A stretch of 64,000 nucleotides of DNA from DATLFA01 sp039915945. Its GTDB lineage: Bacteria > Actinomycetota > Acidimicrobiia > Acidimicrobiales > WLNW01. The translations under genes were made by a program, and so were the position numbers. Positions 1-9,326 of this stretch are shown here, in pieces (position 1 is the first letter of the stretch; the number at the start of each line of letters is the position of its first letter). The stretch lies in contig JBDSMH010000099.1 of the NCBI GenBank assembly GCA_039915945.1, positions 20,110-84,109 of the forward strand, written 5' to 3'. The notes under the pieces were generated by a model that was not told where the DNA came from, searched no databases, and was given only the letters and a program-made list of their open reading frames with translations.

Positions 1-531
1 CCGTCCGATGCGCTGGCCGACTGGGTGCTCGCCAACGGGCTCGGGTCGAGGTACACGCGCTTGCAGATGGGTCCGGGCAGCGAGGACCGCGAGACGATGG
101 TGCGGCGCAACATCGACGACCCTCATGCCGTCATGGGCGGTACCGATGCCGGTGCGCACCTGCGTATGTTCTGCGGGGCAGGCGCCAATTCGTACCTGCT
201 GACGCACTGGGTCAAAGAGAAGCACGTGATGAGCATCGAACGAGCGGTGCACGGTCTCACCGGCCGCATCGCCGAGTGCTTCTCGCTCAATGATCGCGGC
301 GTCATCGCGCCGGGCAGGCGCGGCGATCTCGCGGTGTTCTCGCTCGACGAGATTGCGTTGCACGACGAGGTGAAAGTGAGCGACCTTCCCGACGGGCAGT
401 GGCGCTATACGCGGCCGAGTGGTGGCTTTCGGGCAACCGTGGTCGCGGGTACACCGACCGTGCTCGCCGGCAAGGCCACGGGCGCGATGCCCGCGCGCAT
501 CGGCGACGCGTCGGCCGCGGCGGGGGCCTGA
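1..531 (+). CDS. Amidohydrolase family 3 protein (N-acyl-D-amino-acid deacylase-like), C-terminal part
   Basis: The frame is open from the first base of the window, so only the last ~176 residues are present. The visible part has the signature of the amidohydrolase/D-aminoacylase fold: GTDAGAHL, in which the Asp is the usual metal/catalytic Asp at the end of the barrel, then a helix with AVHGLTGRIAE, and the C-terminal composite domain beginning RGVIAPGRRGDLAVF. The full-length paralog at 20902 shows the same order (SDGGAHL, then LEVGKFADIFVF). It probably hydrolyses an amide or a related C-N bond in the cytoplasm; the substrate is unknown. The stop codon lies inside the first copy of a GC-rich hairpin repeat. 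Confidence 0.85.
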   Translation, partial: PSDALADWVLANGLGSRYTRLQMGPGSEDRETMVRRNIDDPHAVMGGTDAGAHLRMFCGAGANSYLLTHWVKEKHVMSIERAVHGLTGRIAECFSLNDRGVIAPGRRGDLAVFSLDEIALHDEVKVSDLPDGQWRYTRPSGGFRATVVAGTPTVLAGKATGAMPARIGDASAAAGA

Positions 532-551
532 GCGGCCCCTTCAGAGCGGGA
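523..551 (+). repeat. GC-rich hairpin repeat, copy 1 (tandem with copy 2)
   Basis: A GGGGCC arm, the 5-nt loop TGAGC and a GGCCCC arm are followed by TTCAGAGCGGG. The hairpin contains the stop codon of the upstream amidohydrolase gene. Further copies lie at 554, 12383, 32889 and 51813. It could act as a terminator here, but other copies sit between divergent genes, so a dispersed repeat is the safer label. Confidence 0.7.
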
Positions 552-553
552 TC

Positions 554-581
554 GGGGCCTGAGCGGCCCCTTCAGGCGGGA
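554..581 (+). repeat. GC-rich hairpin repeat, copy 2
   Basis: This is a near-perfect second copy, again GGGGCC / TGAGC loop / GGCCCC followed by TTCAGGCGGGA, in direct tandem with copy 1 after a 2-nt spacer. It lies about 20 bp upstream of the next start codon, so it separates the amidohydrolase gene from the SDR operon. Confidence 0.7.
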
Positions 582-600
582 TGATCGGCAGGGGGGAACG

Positions 601-1359
601 ATGGCGGGCAAGCTCGAAGGCAAGGTGGCGTTGATCACCGGCGCGGGTCGGGGCCAAGGGTTGGCCGAGGCGCGATTGTTCGGCGAGGAGGGCGCGAGCG
701 TGGTGCTGACCGACGTCCACTACGACGATCGGGCGGCGCTCGAGCGCGAGTTCGCCGGCAATGGTCTCGTGGGCGATCTCGACGTCGGCGACGCGCGCCA
801 ATGGCAAGCGATCGTCGAGGCGGCTCGGCAACGTTTCGGTGGCATCGACATCTTGATCAACAACGCCGGCATCGTGGCACCGAGCGTCGCCATCGTCGAC
901 CTCGATCTCGAGTTGTATCACCGCGTGATCCGCGTCAATCAGGTCGGTCCACTACTCGGCATCAAGTACGTCGCGCCGTCGATCATCGCTCGCGGCGGCG
1001 GCGCGATCGTGAACATCTCGTCGGTCGCCGGCCTCGGCGCGATCCCCGGTGCGGCGCCGTATGTCTCGTCGAAGTTCGCAACGCGCGGCCTCACCAAAGT
1101 CGCCGCGCTCGAGCTGGGCCCGCACAAGATCCGCGTCAATTCGATTCATCCGGGCGGTGTCGACACACCGATGTTGCGTCAATCCGAGTCGGCCAAGCGC
1201 ATCAACTATGAGCCGAAGAACTTGCCGCTCGGTCGCATCGCGCAACCCGAGGAGGTGGCGCGTCTCGCGCTGTTCCTCGCCTGCGACGACAGCTCGTACT
1301 GCACGGGTAGCGAATTCGTGATCGACGGTGGTCAGACGTGTGCCTTGGGCACACCATGA
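601..1359 (+). CDS. SDR family oxidoreductase
   Basis: A 252-residue classical short-chain dehydrogenase/reductase. The Rossmann motif TGAGRGQG is near residue 15, NNAG follows LIN, the catalytic Ser is in NISS and the YVSSK active site lies 13 residues beyond it. The C-terminus ends with the family's FVIDGG. It should oxidise or reduce an alcohol/ketone with NAD(P). The ATG is preceded by a G-rich Shine-Dalgarno tract (GGGGGG, 5 nt spacing). The stop codon overlaps the next start (ATGA), so it is translationally coupled to the hydrolase gene. The substrate cannot be read from the sequence. Confidence 0.93.
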   Translation: MAGKLEGKVALITGAGRGQGLAEARLFGEEGASVVLTDVHYDDRAALEREFAGNGLVGDLDVGDARQWQAIVEAARQRFGGIDILINNAGIVAPSVAIVDLDLELYHRVIRVNQVGPLLGIKYVAPSIIARGGGAIVNISSVAGLGAIPGAAPYVSSKFATRGLTKVAALELGPHKIRVNSIHPGGVDTPMLRQSESAKRINYEPKNLPLGRIAQPEEVARLALFLACDDSSYCTGSEFVIDGGQTCALGTP

Positions 1360-2339
1360 TCCGATCGGCGTCTGCTTCGGTCGACGTCACCACCGTTGCG
1401 CCGGCCGGCGCGCGCGAGGTTCGCTTCGACGTGTTCGCGCCGGTTGAACAAACCGCACGATCGTCAACCGTGTTGTGTTGCCTGCCCGGCGGGGGCATGT
1501 CGCGCCGCTACTGGGACATCGACGCGCCGCCCGAGTTCGGCAGCTACAGCATGGCTCGGCACTTCGCCGAGCGCGGCTACGTCGTGGTCATCATCGATCC
1601 GATTGGCGTAGGGGAGAGCAGCCGCCCTGACGACGGCTACACACTCGATGTCGACACCGTCGCCGCGGTCAACGCGGTGGTGGTCGATGTGATCCTCGAT
1701 GGCCTGCGTCAAGGTGACTACGCGGATCTCGGTGCACGACCCGTCGAGCGTCTAATCGGTGTCGGCCATTCGGCAGGGGCCAAGCTGACCTGCGCGCAAC
1801 AAGCAGCCAGTTACACCTTCGACGCGCTGTGCCTACTCGGCTTCGGCGCCGCAGGATTGCCGCAGGCGCTCTCCGCCGACGAGCTGCGCTTCGCCCACGA
1901 TCCCGACGGGCTCGCGCGCGAGATCGTGCGGTTGGCGCGCGTGCGGTGGGACGGAGATCCACTGCCGCCGGGTACCACCGCGACGTCACCGATGCTGTTG
2001 GCAGGGATGGTGGTGCCGGGGCCCGTGCTCGCCGCCGCGGCGTTGACGAGCAGTTCGTTGCTGGCACTGGTGGGGTTGTCGTCGATGATCCCCGGCAGCA
2101 TCGATCGAGAGCTCGCCACCATCGACGTGCCGGTGTTCATCGGCGTGGGCAGCGCGGACATCGGTGGACCGCCGCACGCTATTCCGGCCTCGTTCGCCGC
2201 GTCACCCGATGTCACGCTCTACGTCCTCGCCGACACGGGGCACAATCACAACGTCGCGCCCAATCGTGGCGATCTGTGGGATCGAATCATCAACTGGATG
2301 CAGCAGTTGCCCGATGTGACCGAAAGGGGCAAGCGATGA
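1356..2339 (+). CDS. Alpha/beta hydrolase
   Basis: A 327-residue alpha/beta-hydrolase fold protein. The nucleophile elbow GHSAG (Ser about residue 139), a late Asp in GSADIGG and the His in DTGHNHN make a plausible Ser-Asp-His triad. LPGGG near residue 44 is a candidate oxyanion region. The start overlaps the SDR stop by 4 nt and its own stop overlaps the next start, so it is the middle gene of an SDR-hydrolase-amidohydrolase operon. It is likely an esterase or C-C hydrolase acting on an intermediate of the same pathway; exact chemistry unknown. Confidence 0.88.
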   Translation: MIRSASASVDVTTVAPAGAREVRFDVFAPVEQTARSSTVLCCLPGGGMSRRYWDIDAPPEFGSYSMARHFAERGYVVVIIDPIGVGESSRPDDGYTLDVDTVAAVNAVVVDVILDGLRQGDYADLGARPVERLIGVGHSAGAKLTCAQQAASYTFDALCLLGFGAAGLPQALSADELRFAHDPDGLAREIVRLARVRWDGDPLPPGTTATSPMLLAGMVVPGPVLAAAALTSSSLLALVGLSSMIPGSIDRELATIDVPVFIGVGSADIGGPPHAIPASFAASPDVTLYVLADTGHNHNVAPNRGDLWDRIINWMQQLPDVTERGKR

Positions 2340-3616
2340 TGAATGCCGACGCGTTGAGCGAGATGCGATTTCGCAAGATCGAGCGCGCTGATCCCGACCA
2401 CGTCGAGTTCCTACCCGAGCCCGAGCGGCGCGCCCGTGACTACCTGATCATCTCCGTCGACGATCATCTCATCGAGCCGCCCGACACCTTCGACGGGCGC
2501 GTCCCGCAGAAGTGGCGCGACCGTGCGCCCAAGTTGATCGTGCAGGACGACGGCACCGAAGCGTGGTCGTTCGAGGGCAAGCTGCACACGAATATCGGCA
2601 TGAATGCCGTGGCCGGCCGTCCGATCGAAGACTGCACCTACGAGCCGCAACGGTTCTCGCACATGCGTCGTGGTGCCTACGATGTCCACGCGCGTGTGCG
2701 CGATATGGACCTCGACGGCGTCTACGCCTCGTTGTGCTTTCCGTCGGGCCTCGTCGGGTTCGGTGGTCAACGTCTGCAGATGGAAAGCAGAGATCCCGAC
2801 CTCGCGTTGGTACTCACCCGCACGATCAACGACTGGCATCTCGAGTCGTGGGTGGGCGCGTATCCCGACCGGTTCATCCCGATGCAGATTCCCTACCTAC
2901 TCGACGTCGATGTGGCCGCCGCCGAGATCCGGCGCAACGCGACGCGCGGGTTCAGGGCCGTGACCTTCCCCGAAGCAGTGCACAAACTCGGGTTTCCCTC
3001 GTTGCACACCGGCCACTGGGACCCGTTCGTAGCCGCGTGCGCCGAGACCGAGACCGTCATCTGCCTGCACATCGGGTCCGCCGGCGAGGTGGTGTCGACC
3101 GCGCCCGACGCGCCGACCGATACGGTCGGCGTGCTCTTCTTCGGGACGGCGATGTTCGCCGCGGTCGACTGGTTGTACTCGCTGTACCCGGTGCGGCACC
3201 CGAACCTGAAGATCGCCATGAGCGAAGGCGGTATCGCGTGGGTGCCCGGCCTCATGGATCGACTCGACCACACGTTGCGCTATCACGAGGTCTACGGCAC
3301 GTGGGTCGACTTCGATGTCACACCGGTCGAGGTGCTCCAGCGCAACTTCTACCACTGCGTGCTCGACGATCCCTCCAACATGCGACTGCGCGATCGCATC
3401 GGCGTCGAGCACATCATGGTCGAGGCCGACTATCCACATCTCGACTCGAGTTGGCCCAACACGCAAGCGATGTTCGCCAAGCAACTCGCCGGCGCCAGCG
3501 ACTACGACGTGCGTCGCATCACGTGGCAGAACGCGGCCGAACTGTTCCGTCATCCCGTGCCGCAATCGGTGATCGACGATCCGGAGAGCTACGGGGCGGT
3601 TGTCGATCGAACGTGA
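2336..3616 (+). CDS. Amidohydrolase 2 family (TIM-barrel metal-dependent hydrolase/decarboxylase)
   Basis: A 426-residue member of the ACMSD/gamma-resorcylate decarboxylase-like amidohydrolases. The N-terminal metal site reads VDDHLIEPPD, i.e. His-x-x-Glu rather than the canonical His-x-His. A barrel His lies in CLHIGS, the late metal/catalytic Asp in VEADYPHLDS, and the C-terminus has the usual NAAELF helix. Such enzymes hydrolyse or decarboxylate ring compounds using one metal ion. ATGATG at 2336 overlaps the hydrolase stop and has AAGGGG upstream. Paralogs lie at 6030, 18794 and 22634. Confidence 0.88.
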   Translation: MMNADALSEMRFRKIERADPDHVEFLPEPERRARDYLIISVDDHLIEPPDTFDGRVPQKWRDRAPKLIVQDDGTEAWSFEGKLHTNIGMNAVAGRPIEDCTYEPQRFSHMRRGAYDVHARVRDMDLDGVYASLCFPSGLVGFGGQRLQMESRDPDLALVLTRTINDWHLESWVGAYPDRFIPMQIPYLLDVDVAAAEIRRNATRGFRAVTFPEAVHKLGFPSLHTGHWDPFVAACAETETVICLHIGSAGEVVSTAPDAPTDTVGVLFFGTAMFAAVDWLYSLYPVRHPNLKIAMSEGGIAWVPGLMDRLDHTLRYHEVYGTWVDFDVTPVEVLQRNFYHCVLDDPSNMRLRDRIGVEHIMVEADYPHLDSSWPNTQAMFAKQLAGASDYDVRRITWQNAAELFRHPVPQSVIDDPESYGAVVDRT

Positions 3617-3764
3617 CCTGGGTCGCATCAGTTCGGTGGTGCACCAGGCTCGCTACGTCACCGGTCGGACGCTTATCGTGAGCGGTGGTCGCGACGCGGC
3701 GCGGTGAACGCGTCGATGCGGCCCGAGCGGACCGCGTCGAGCGAGAGAATCAAGGGGAGAAGCG

Positions 3765-4721
3765 ATGACCAGCAGTGCACCTTTCGCGGCGAAGTCGATC
3801 TCGTGCCGGTTGTACCCGCACAACGATCTCGACGCGGAGAGCATCGTGCGTGAGGTCTGTGCACAAGCCAAGCTCGCACTCGACGGCGGCTTCGACGGCA
3901 TCATGACGAGCGAGCATCACGGCGGTTTCGCGGGGTACATGCCCCTGCCGCTGCAAATGGTGAGCTTCATCCTCGAGGACACCGAGCGTGGTTGGGGAGC
4001 GCCGTGCCCGTTGCTATTGCCATTGCGCCCGACGGCGATGGTGGCTGAAGAGATCGCGTGGCTCGACGCCCGCCATCCGGGCCGTGTCGGCCTCGGCGTC
4101 GGGTCGGGCGCACTCGCACTCGATTTCACGTCGATGGGCCTGCGGCTCGAAGACGCGAATCCCGCATTCAAAGCCGAGTTCCCCAAGGTCGTGGCCATGT
4201 TGCGGGGAGAGCAATTGGGCGAACTCGAAGGTGACCGCGCGTTCCAACGGTGCAAGACGAACCCGATTCCTGTGCTCAGCACGGCAGTCAGCCCGGCCGC
4301 CGCTCGGCGGGCGGCGCGCAATGGTGCGGGGATCATCCTCGAAGGCATGTCGTCGATGGAACGACAGCGCGAGCTATGCGACGAGTTCGACAAGGCCGGC
4401 GGCACGATGTCCAAAGTATTGATACGGCGCGTGTGGGTCGGCGACTTGCCGGCCGCGATCATCGAGCAGCAGCGCAGGGTGTATGAGAGCTATTCGAACG
4501 ACGCGGCACAGCGCCATTGGCCGGCGGACCAGACGATCCATTCGACCGATCCCGGTGAGGTCGCCGAGCGGCTGGCCGATGCGCTCCAGCAGATCAATGC
4601 CGATGCCGTGAACTTGCGGGTTCACCTGCCCGGTGTGACACCTGCGCAAGCCCGCGATCAGATCAGTCGCCTCGCCGGTGAGGTAGTACCCCAACTCCGC
4701 GCGCGGATCGGCAACGGGTGA
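3765..4721 (+). CDS. LLM class flavin-dependent oxidoreductase
   Basis: A 318-residue luciferase-like monooxygenase fold protein: the family's SEHH signature is near residue 47, followed by the barrel core with LDARHPGRVGLGVGSG. It should use FMN or F420 to oxidise an organic substrate in the cytoplasm. AAGGGGAG sits at proper spacing before the ATG. It follows the amidohydrolase after 148 bp without recognisable content and overlaps the downstream MFS start by 4 nt, implying a shared transcript. F420 versus FMN cannot be decided by eye. Confidence 0.88.
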   Translation: MTSSAPFAAKSISCRLYPHNDLDAESIVREVCAQAKLALDGGFDGIMTSEHHGGFAGYMPLPLQMVSFILEDTERGWGAPCPLLLPLRPTAMVAEEIAWLDARHPGRVGLGVGSGALALDFTSMGLRLEDANPAFKAEFPKVVAMLRGEQLGELEGDRAFQRCKTNPIPVLSTAVSPAAARRAARNGAGIILEGMSSMERQRELCDEFDKAGGTMSKVLIRRVWVGDLPAAIIEQQRRVYESYSNDAAQRHWPADQTIHSTDPGEVAERLADALQQINADAVNLRVHLPGVTPAQARDQISRLAGEVVPQLRARIGNG

Positions 4722-5998
4722 CCGGCTCGCGCCGCGTATCGGTCACGGAACCGGTCCGTACCGAGAGCACGGCCGCAACCGAACCGGCTTCGGTCGGCGA
4801 CGTTCTCCGCAACTTCAACTTCGTCATCTATTACGCAACTACGTTCATCTCGAACGCGGGCACGTTCATGCAGGGCGTCGGCGTGCCGTTCGTGATGTAC
4901 GAGCTCACCAAAAGCAACACGTGGGTCGGCGCGAGCGTCTTTGCCGTGATGATTCCGTCGTTCCTCATGGGGCCGATCGTCGGGACGCTCGCAGATCGTC
5001 GGGATCGACGGATGATCCTGCTCGGATCGAGCATCGTGCAGCTGATCGCCGCGACGGCGCTTTGGCTGCTTGCCATCAACGATGCGCTCACGCCGTGGCG
5101 CATCGTCGGATGCCTTGTCGTCGCCGGGTTCGGCGCCGGCTTTCAGAATGCAACCGCGCACGCGCTCATCCCGTTGCTCGTACCCCATGAACAGTTGATG
5201 CCGGCTATTCGCCTGAATGCGGTCAACTTCAACGTTGCGCGCGTCATCGGCCCGGTCGCCGGCAGCCTGGTGCTGACGCATTGGGGTTACCGAGCGACAT
5301 TCGCGATGAACGCCATCTCGTTTGTCGTCGTGATCGCCGGACTACTGCTCGTTCGTCCGCGCCGTCTCGTGTATTCGGGCGAACACGAGCCGTGGTTGCG
5401 CGCGTTCATGACGAGCGTCCAGTACGTGTGGTCGCGCCGAGCGATGCGCCAGCTGATCCTGTTCTCGTTCATGATGTCGGCGTTCGGGGCGTCGGTCTGG
5501 CAGCTCACGGCGGGCTTGGTCGCCGAGGACTACCACGCAGCCAAAGGCGGCATCGGCTACCTGATTGCCGCCTTCGGAGTCGGAGCGAGCGCCGCCGGAC
5601 TGACGCTCTTGGCGCGCGGCAACAACTTCCGCCGGTCGCGGACGACGCTCGCGGGCATCGGCACCTACTCGGTCGGCGCGATAGTCACGGTGATCACGCC
5701 GTACATCGGCGTGGGTCTCATCGGTTTTGCGTTGATGGGCGCGGCCCACAGCCTCGGCGGTGTGGCATCGACGTCGACCCTTCAGACCCAGGTGTCCGAA
5801 GACTTTCGTGGCAGGGTCCTCGCGCTGTTCATCATGAGCTCGTTCGTCGGCATCCCGCTCGGATCGGTTGGGGGCGGCCGGCTCGGCGACGCGTTCGGGT
5901 TGCGACCCACGTTGGCGGCGTACGGGCTGGCACTCGGGCTCTACTGCCTCTACGCGATCGTGCGCCTCGACCGTCTGCGCCTCTTCGACAACAGTTAA
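4718..5998 (+). CDS. MFS transporter (MFS_3/enterobactin-exporter-like)
   Basis: A 426-residue membrane protein with about 12 hydrophobic segments. The MFS loop motif after TM2 is seen as GTLADRRDRR. N-terminal residues up to ~30 are cytoplasmic and acidic. It starts with GTG overlapping the LLM oxidoreductase stop. Position between a flavoenzyme and an amidohydrolase suggests uptake or efflux of the pathway substrate; direction is not known. Confidence 0.9.
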   Translation: MTGSRRVSVTEPVRTESTAATEPASVGDVLRNFNFVIYYATTFISNAGTFMQGVGVPFVMYELTKSNTWVGASVFAVMIPSFLMGPIVGTLADRRDRRMILLGSSIVQLIAATALWLLAINDALTPWRIVGCLVVAGFGAGFQNATAHALIPLLVPHEQLMPAIRLNAVNFNVARVIGPVAGSLVLTHWGYRATFAMNAISFVVVIAGLLLVRPRRLVYSGEHEPWLRAFMTSVQYVWSRRAMRQLILFSFMMSAFGASVWQLTAGLVAEDYHAAKGGIGYLIAAFGVGASAAGLTLLARGNNFRRSRTTLAGIGTYSVGAIVTVITPYIGVGLIGFALMGAAHSLGGVASTSTLQTQVSEDFRGRVLALFIMSSFVGIPLGSVGGGRLGDAFGLRPTLAAYGLALGLYCLYAIVRLDRLRLFDNS

Positions 5999-6029
5999 TC
6001 TCTCACGCGATACCACGAGGGGGTCGCAC

Positions 6030-7343
6030 ATGCCCGACGATCTGCCATATCTGATCAACGACGCCGATAACCACTTCGTCGAGCCGCTCGACATGTACGA
6101 GCGCTATATCGAGCCGCAATGGCGCGACAAGGCGGTGCGCTTCGTCACCGACGACTTGGGCCGCAAGGCGCTGTTCTACGGCGGTCGGCCCTCGGCCACG
6201 GCGCTGACTCGCGACTCGGTGCCGCAGAACGAACAAGATCTCGACGAGTTGGCGACAACCGCAGCACGAGCAGTCGCCGGACGCGACGAGAGCGCGCCCA
6301 GGCCCGGCGATGGCGGGGCGCGTGCGCCGGGCATGTTCCTGCACAAGATGAACCCGTACCAAGGGCTCGACGAGGCGGGCCGCAAAGCGTTGATCGAAGA
6401 GTTCAGGGACCAAGAAGAGTCTTGGGGCAACCGTGACTTGCGCTTGGCCCTCATGGACGAGCAAGGAATCAACGCCGCGGTCATGTTCCCCGGCATCGTG
6501 TTGACGCTCGAAGTCGAGTTCCAAGACGATGTCGATGCCATCTACGCGAACACGAGAGCGTTCAATCGGTGGATCCACGATGAGATCGGCTACAACCACT
6601 CGAATCGCATCTTCCTGCCGCCGTACATCTCGCTCGCCGACGTCGACCTTGCGGTCGAAGAAGTCGAGAGGGTCATCGACGAAGGCACGCCGATGGTGCT
6701 GTTCCTGCCCGGCCACGCGCACGGCGGCCGGGGCAACACGCGGGGTGGCCGGTCGATCGCCGACCCGATTTTCGACCCGGTGTGGGCCCGCATCAACGAA
6801 GCAGGGGTGCGGGTAGCGACACACCTCGCGCCGACCGACTACGCGAAGTACGGCGCCGACTGGAGCGAAGACCCCGATGCGGTGCTGCGTGACTTCGACG
6901 GATTGCAATGGGTGCTGTTCTGGGGCGACCGCCCCGCCATGGAAACCGTCGCCGGCATGATCATGCACAACCTGTTCGGGCGGTTTCCCAACCTGCGCGT
7001 GCTGATCGCCGAGCAGGGCACAGTGTGGTTGCCCTACATCTTGCGCAAGCTCGATCACGCGCACGCAATGGGTCGCGGTGCGAAGTGGGGCAAACTCGAC
7101 CGGCGCCCTCGCGAGATCTTCCGAGACCACTTCATCGTTCCGCCGTTCCCGGAAGAAAACGTGCAGCGCGTCGTGCAAGAGGTAGGCATCGAACCGATCG
7201 TGTTCGGTTCCGACTTCCCCCATGGCGAAGGGCTGGCGTATCCCCGCGAGTACGTCGGCGCGCAACTCTCGGGCATGAGCGACGCCGACGTGTCCGCCAT
7301 CATGCGCGACAACCTCGCCCGCTTCCTCCAACTCGCGCCCTGA
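6030..7343 (+). CDS. Amidohydrolase 2 family protein
   Basis: A 437-residue TIM-barrel amidohydrolase. The N-terminal site is NDADNHFVEPLD (His-x-x-Glu), a barrel His lies in ATHLAP, and the late Asp in FGSDFPHGEG. Compared with the 2336 paralog it has an insertion at residues ~70-110 rich in Ala/Arg/Asp. The start ATG has a GAGGGGG tract 7 nt upstream; an in-frame extension back into the MFS gene is judged a shadow. It probably belongs to the same transcript as the MFS gene (31-bp gap). The gene ends before a long palindrome. Confidence 0.88.
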   Translation: MPDDLPYLINDADNHFVEPLDMYERYIEPQWRDKAVRFVTDDLGRKALFYGGRPSATALTRDSVPQNEQDLDELATTAARAVAGRDESAPRPGDGGARAPGMFLHKMNPYQGLDEAGRKALIEEFRDQEESWGNRDLRLALMDEQGINAAVMFPGIVLTLEVEFQDDVDAIYANTRAFNRWIHDEIGYNHSNRIFLPPYISLADVDLAVEEVERVIDEGTPMVLFLPGHAHGGRGNTRGGRSIADPIFDPVWARINEAGVRVATHLAPTDYAKYGADWSEDPDAVLRDFDGLQWVLFWGDRPAMETVAGMIMHNLFGRFPNLRVLIAEQGTVWLPYILRKLDHAHAMGRGAKWGKLDRRPREIFRDHFIVPPFPEENVQRVVQEVGIEPIVFGSDFPHGEGLAYPREYVGAQLSGMSDADVSAIMRDNLARFLQLAP

Positions 7344-7373
7344 CGAATCCGTCCGCACACACTCTCAGCTCAT

Positions 7374-7426
7374 CCGTTCTGGCAGTCAAATGTCGCGATA
7401 TGTGCGACGTTTGACTGCCAGAACGG
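7374..7426. terminator. Long palindrome between convergent genes (copy A)
   Basis: Arms 7374-7396 and 7404-7426 pair over 23 bp with one G-U wobble and a 7-nt loop (GATATGT). The palindrome lies between the convergent stops at 7343 and 7462, so it can end transcription from both sides. There is no U-tract. The same core (GGCAGTCAAACGTCGC) recurs at 26364 and a diverged version at 17762. Confidence 0.7.
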
Positions 7427-7461
7427 GTCGTTGAAGGTGGTGGGGGCGCGGGATCGGGGGG

Positions 7462-8484
7462 TCAGAGGTTGTGGATGGCGCGGACGAGGGTGGCGACGAG
7501 GGGGTCGTCGGCGGGGTCGCGCGGTGGGGGAATGAGCACGCCGGTGGCGATGCCTCCGAACCAGTGGTCGATCACCGCGGGCAACTCGTCGTAGGTACCT
7601 TGTGGCACCAGTGCATCGAGGACTTCGTCGGTGACGAGTGTCGAAAGTTCGTCCCACCGGTTCTCGCGCGTCATCCGTTGCAACCGTTCACCGAGCTCGG
7701 CCCACCCGAACAGCTCGAGCGTGCGCCGGTAGGCCGGCGTCGAATACAGGAACGCCATCATCTGTCGTTGGTGCTCACGTTCGACCGTGACTGCCGACGC
7801 AGTCGCGCCGGTGATGTACGGACTGCCGACGACCAATGCGATCGTGGCCGGATCGCGTCCAACGCTCTCGGCCCCTGCCCGCAGATTGGGTAACGCGATC
7901 TCCGACAAGTAGCGCGGGTTGGAGTTGGTCGGATGCGTGATGAATCCGTCAGCCTTCGCGCCGGCGAGGCGGCAGATCTTGGGGTTGACGCCTCCGAGTA
8001 GCACAGGCGGCGCGGGGACGGCGATGGGTCCCGGATTGAAGTACGGCTGCATCCGCGTGAACTGGTAGTGCTCGCCTTCGAAACGCAATGGCGCGCTCGT
8101 CGCGAACGTGGTGAAGATGGCGCGCAGCGAGTCGATGTAGTCGCTCATGCGACCTACCGGCTCGCGCCATGGCACCGAGTAGCGGCCCTCGATGTTCTGT
8201 TTGATCTGGGTGCCGAGACCGAGCTCGAAGCGGCCGTTCGATATCGCCGCGAGATCCCACGCGGTGTACGCAGTGAGCATCGGGCTGCGCACGAACGCCA
8301 GGATGACGCTGGTGCGCACGACGATGCGTTCGGTGTGTTCCAGCGCCAGCAACGCGAGCGCGAGGCCGTCGTGCACCGTCTCGGCGACGTGTAGCCCGTC
8401 GTATCCGATTGCCTCGACACGCCGCGCGTATGCGGCCACGTCGCGCAGCGGGATCGCCGGGTCCATTCCTGCGAAGACCTTCAT
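7462..8484 (-). CDS. LLM class flavin-dependent oxidoreductase
   Basis: A 340-residue luciferase-like protein of the F420-dependent type: an N-terminal strand MKVFAGMDP, GYDGLHVAETVHD, then GRFELGLGTQIKQN, and PPVLLGGVNPK in the later barrel. The ATG at 8484 is chosen over an upstream in-frame start because it lies just after the enoyl-CoA hydratase stop (8492). The two genes therefore form an operon. A probable monooxygenase/dehydrogenase of CoA-linked catabolism; cofactor and substrate inferred only from family. Confidence 0.88.
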   Translation of the reverse strand: MKVFAGMDPAIPLRDVAAYARRVEAIGYDGLHVAETVHDGLALALLALEHTERIVVRTSVILAFVRSPMLTAYTAWDLAAISNGRFELGLGTQIKQNIEGRYSVPWREPVGRMSDYIDSLRAIFTTFATSAPLRFEGEHYQFTRMQPYFNPGPIAVPAPPVLLGGVNPKICRLAGAKADGFITHPTNSNPRYLSEIALPNLRAGAESVGRDPATIALVVGSPYITGATASAVTVEREHQRQMMAFLYSTPAYRRTLELFGWAELGERLQRMTRENRWDELSTLVTDEVLDALVPQGTYDELPAVIDHWFGGIATGVLIPPPRDPADDPLVATLVRAIHNL

Positions 8485-8491
8485 GGCAAGC

Positions 8492-9262
8492 TCACGAGAT
8501 CTGTGCGCTGCCGCGACGAACGATGTCCTCACGGTCGCTCGCCAACTGGGTGCGATCGAATTGTTCTTTCATCCACGTTCGCGATCGCTGCGATTCGAAC
8601 TGTCGTGCGTCGTCGCCGGTACGGTCGGCGACCTCGTCGTAGATCGAGCGGATCTCCTGCACGCACGCGGTGCGGATCGACGCAACGTCGAGGGCGAGTT
8701 GCCGGGCGCGGGAGAGCAACTGCTCGTGGGCGACGACCTCGTTGACGAGGCCCCACGACAGTGCGGTGGGCGCATCGACATAGTTGCCGGTGAAGCTCAT
8801 CTGCTTGGCTCGGCGCAATCCGACAGCTTGTGGCAGAGCGACGGTGAGGCCCCACCCGGGCATGACGCCGACGCGCGCGTGTGTATCGGCAAAGCGAGCA
8901 CGCTCGGACGCGATCAGGAAGTCGCACGCGAGCGCGAGTTCGAGGCCACCGGTTACCGCGGCGCCGTTGATCGCGCCGATGATGGGTTTGCGGTGTGCGG
9001 GAAACGGCGTGTCGCCGATGAGGCCGATCGCGCCGCTGGTGCCGGCGGCGAGCCGCTTGAGGTCGATGCCTCCGCAGAATGCCGGATCTGCGCCGATGAG
9101 CACCATGGCGGCCACATCGTCGCGACCGTCGCACTCCGCACATGTTTGCTGTAGGCGCGCGATGAGCTCGGGCGACAGTGCGTTACGAGCCTCGGGTCGG
9201 TTGAGCGTGAGCACCGCGACACCGTCGGCGACATCGAGCAACACGAGCGAATCGGGTTCCAT
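8492..9262 (-). CDS. Enoyl-CoA hydratase/isomerase family protein
   Basis: A 256-residue crotonase-fold protein: LTLNRPEARNALS at the N-terminus, the first oxyanion-hole segment PAFCGGIDLKRL, and the second INGAAVTGGLELALACDF. The position of the second catalytic Glu reads as Gly/Trp (MPGWGLT), so it need not be a classical hydratase. It acts on CoA thioesters in the cytoplasm. First gene of a two-gene minus-strand operon; the divergent neighbour is the cupin gene at 9364. Confidence 0.9.
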   Translation of the reverse strand: MEPDSLVLLDVADGVAVLTLNRPEARNALSPELIARLQQTCAECDGRDDVAAMVLIGADPAFCGGIDLKRLAAGTSGAIGLIGDTPFPAHRKPIIGAINGAAVTGGLELALACDFLIASERARFADTHARVGVMPGWGLTVALPQAVGLRRAKQMSFTGNYVDAPTALSWGLVNEVVAHEQLLSRARQLALDVASIRTACVQEIRSIYDEVADRTGDDARQFESQRSRTWMKEQFDRTQLASDREDIVRRGSAQIS

Positions 9263-9326
9263 GGCGGCAACCTACTACCGCTCTGCGGCACGGCTTGCCT
9301 GACCACGTACTGCGTTCGAGCACCGA

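Noticed and set aside
1829..2335. N-terminal extension of the amidohydrolase gene at 2336
   Set aside because: It would overlap most of the alpha/beta hydrolase gene; the ATG at 2336 has the expected spacing and an Arg-rich extension has no similarity to the family.
6003..7358. Very long minus-strand open frame (451 codons) across an amidohydrolase gene
   Set aside because: High-GC DNA yields long antisense frames; the plus strand has clear amidohydrolase motifs, a ribosome-binding site and correct length, while the minus frame has none.
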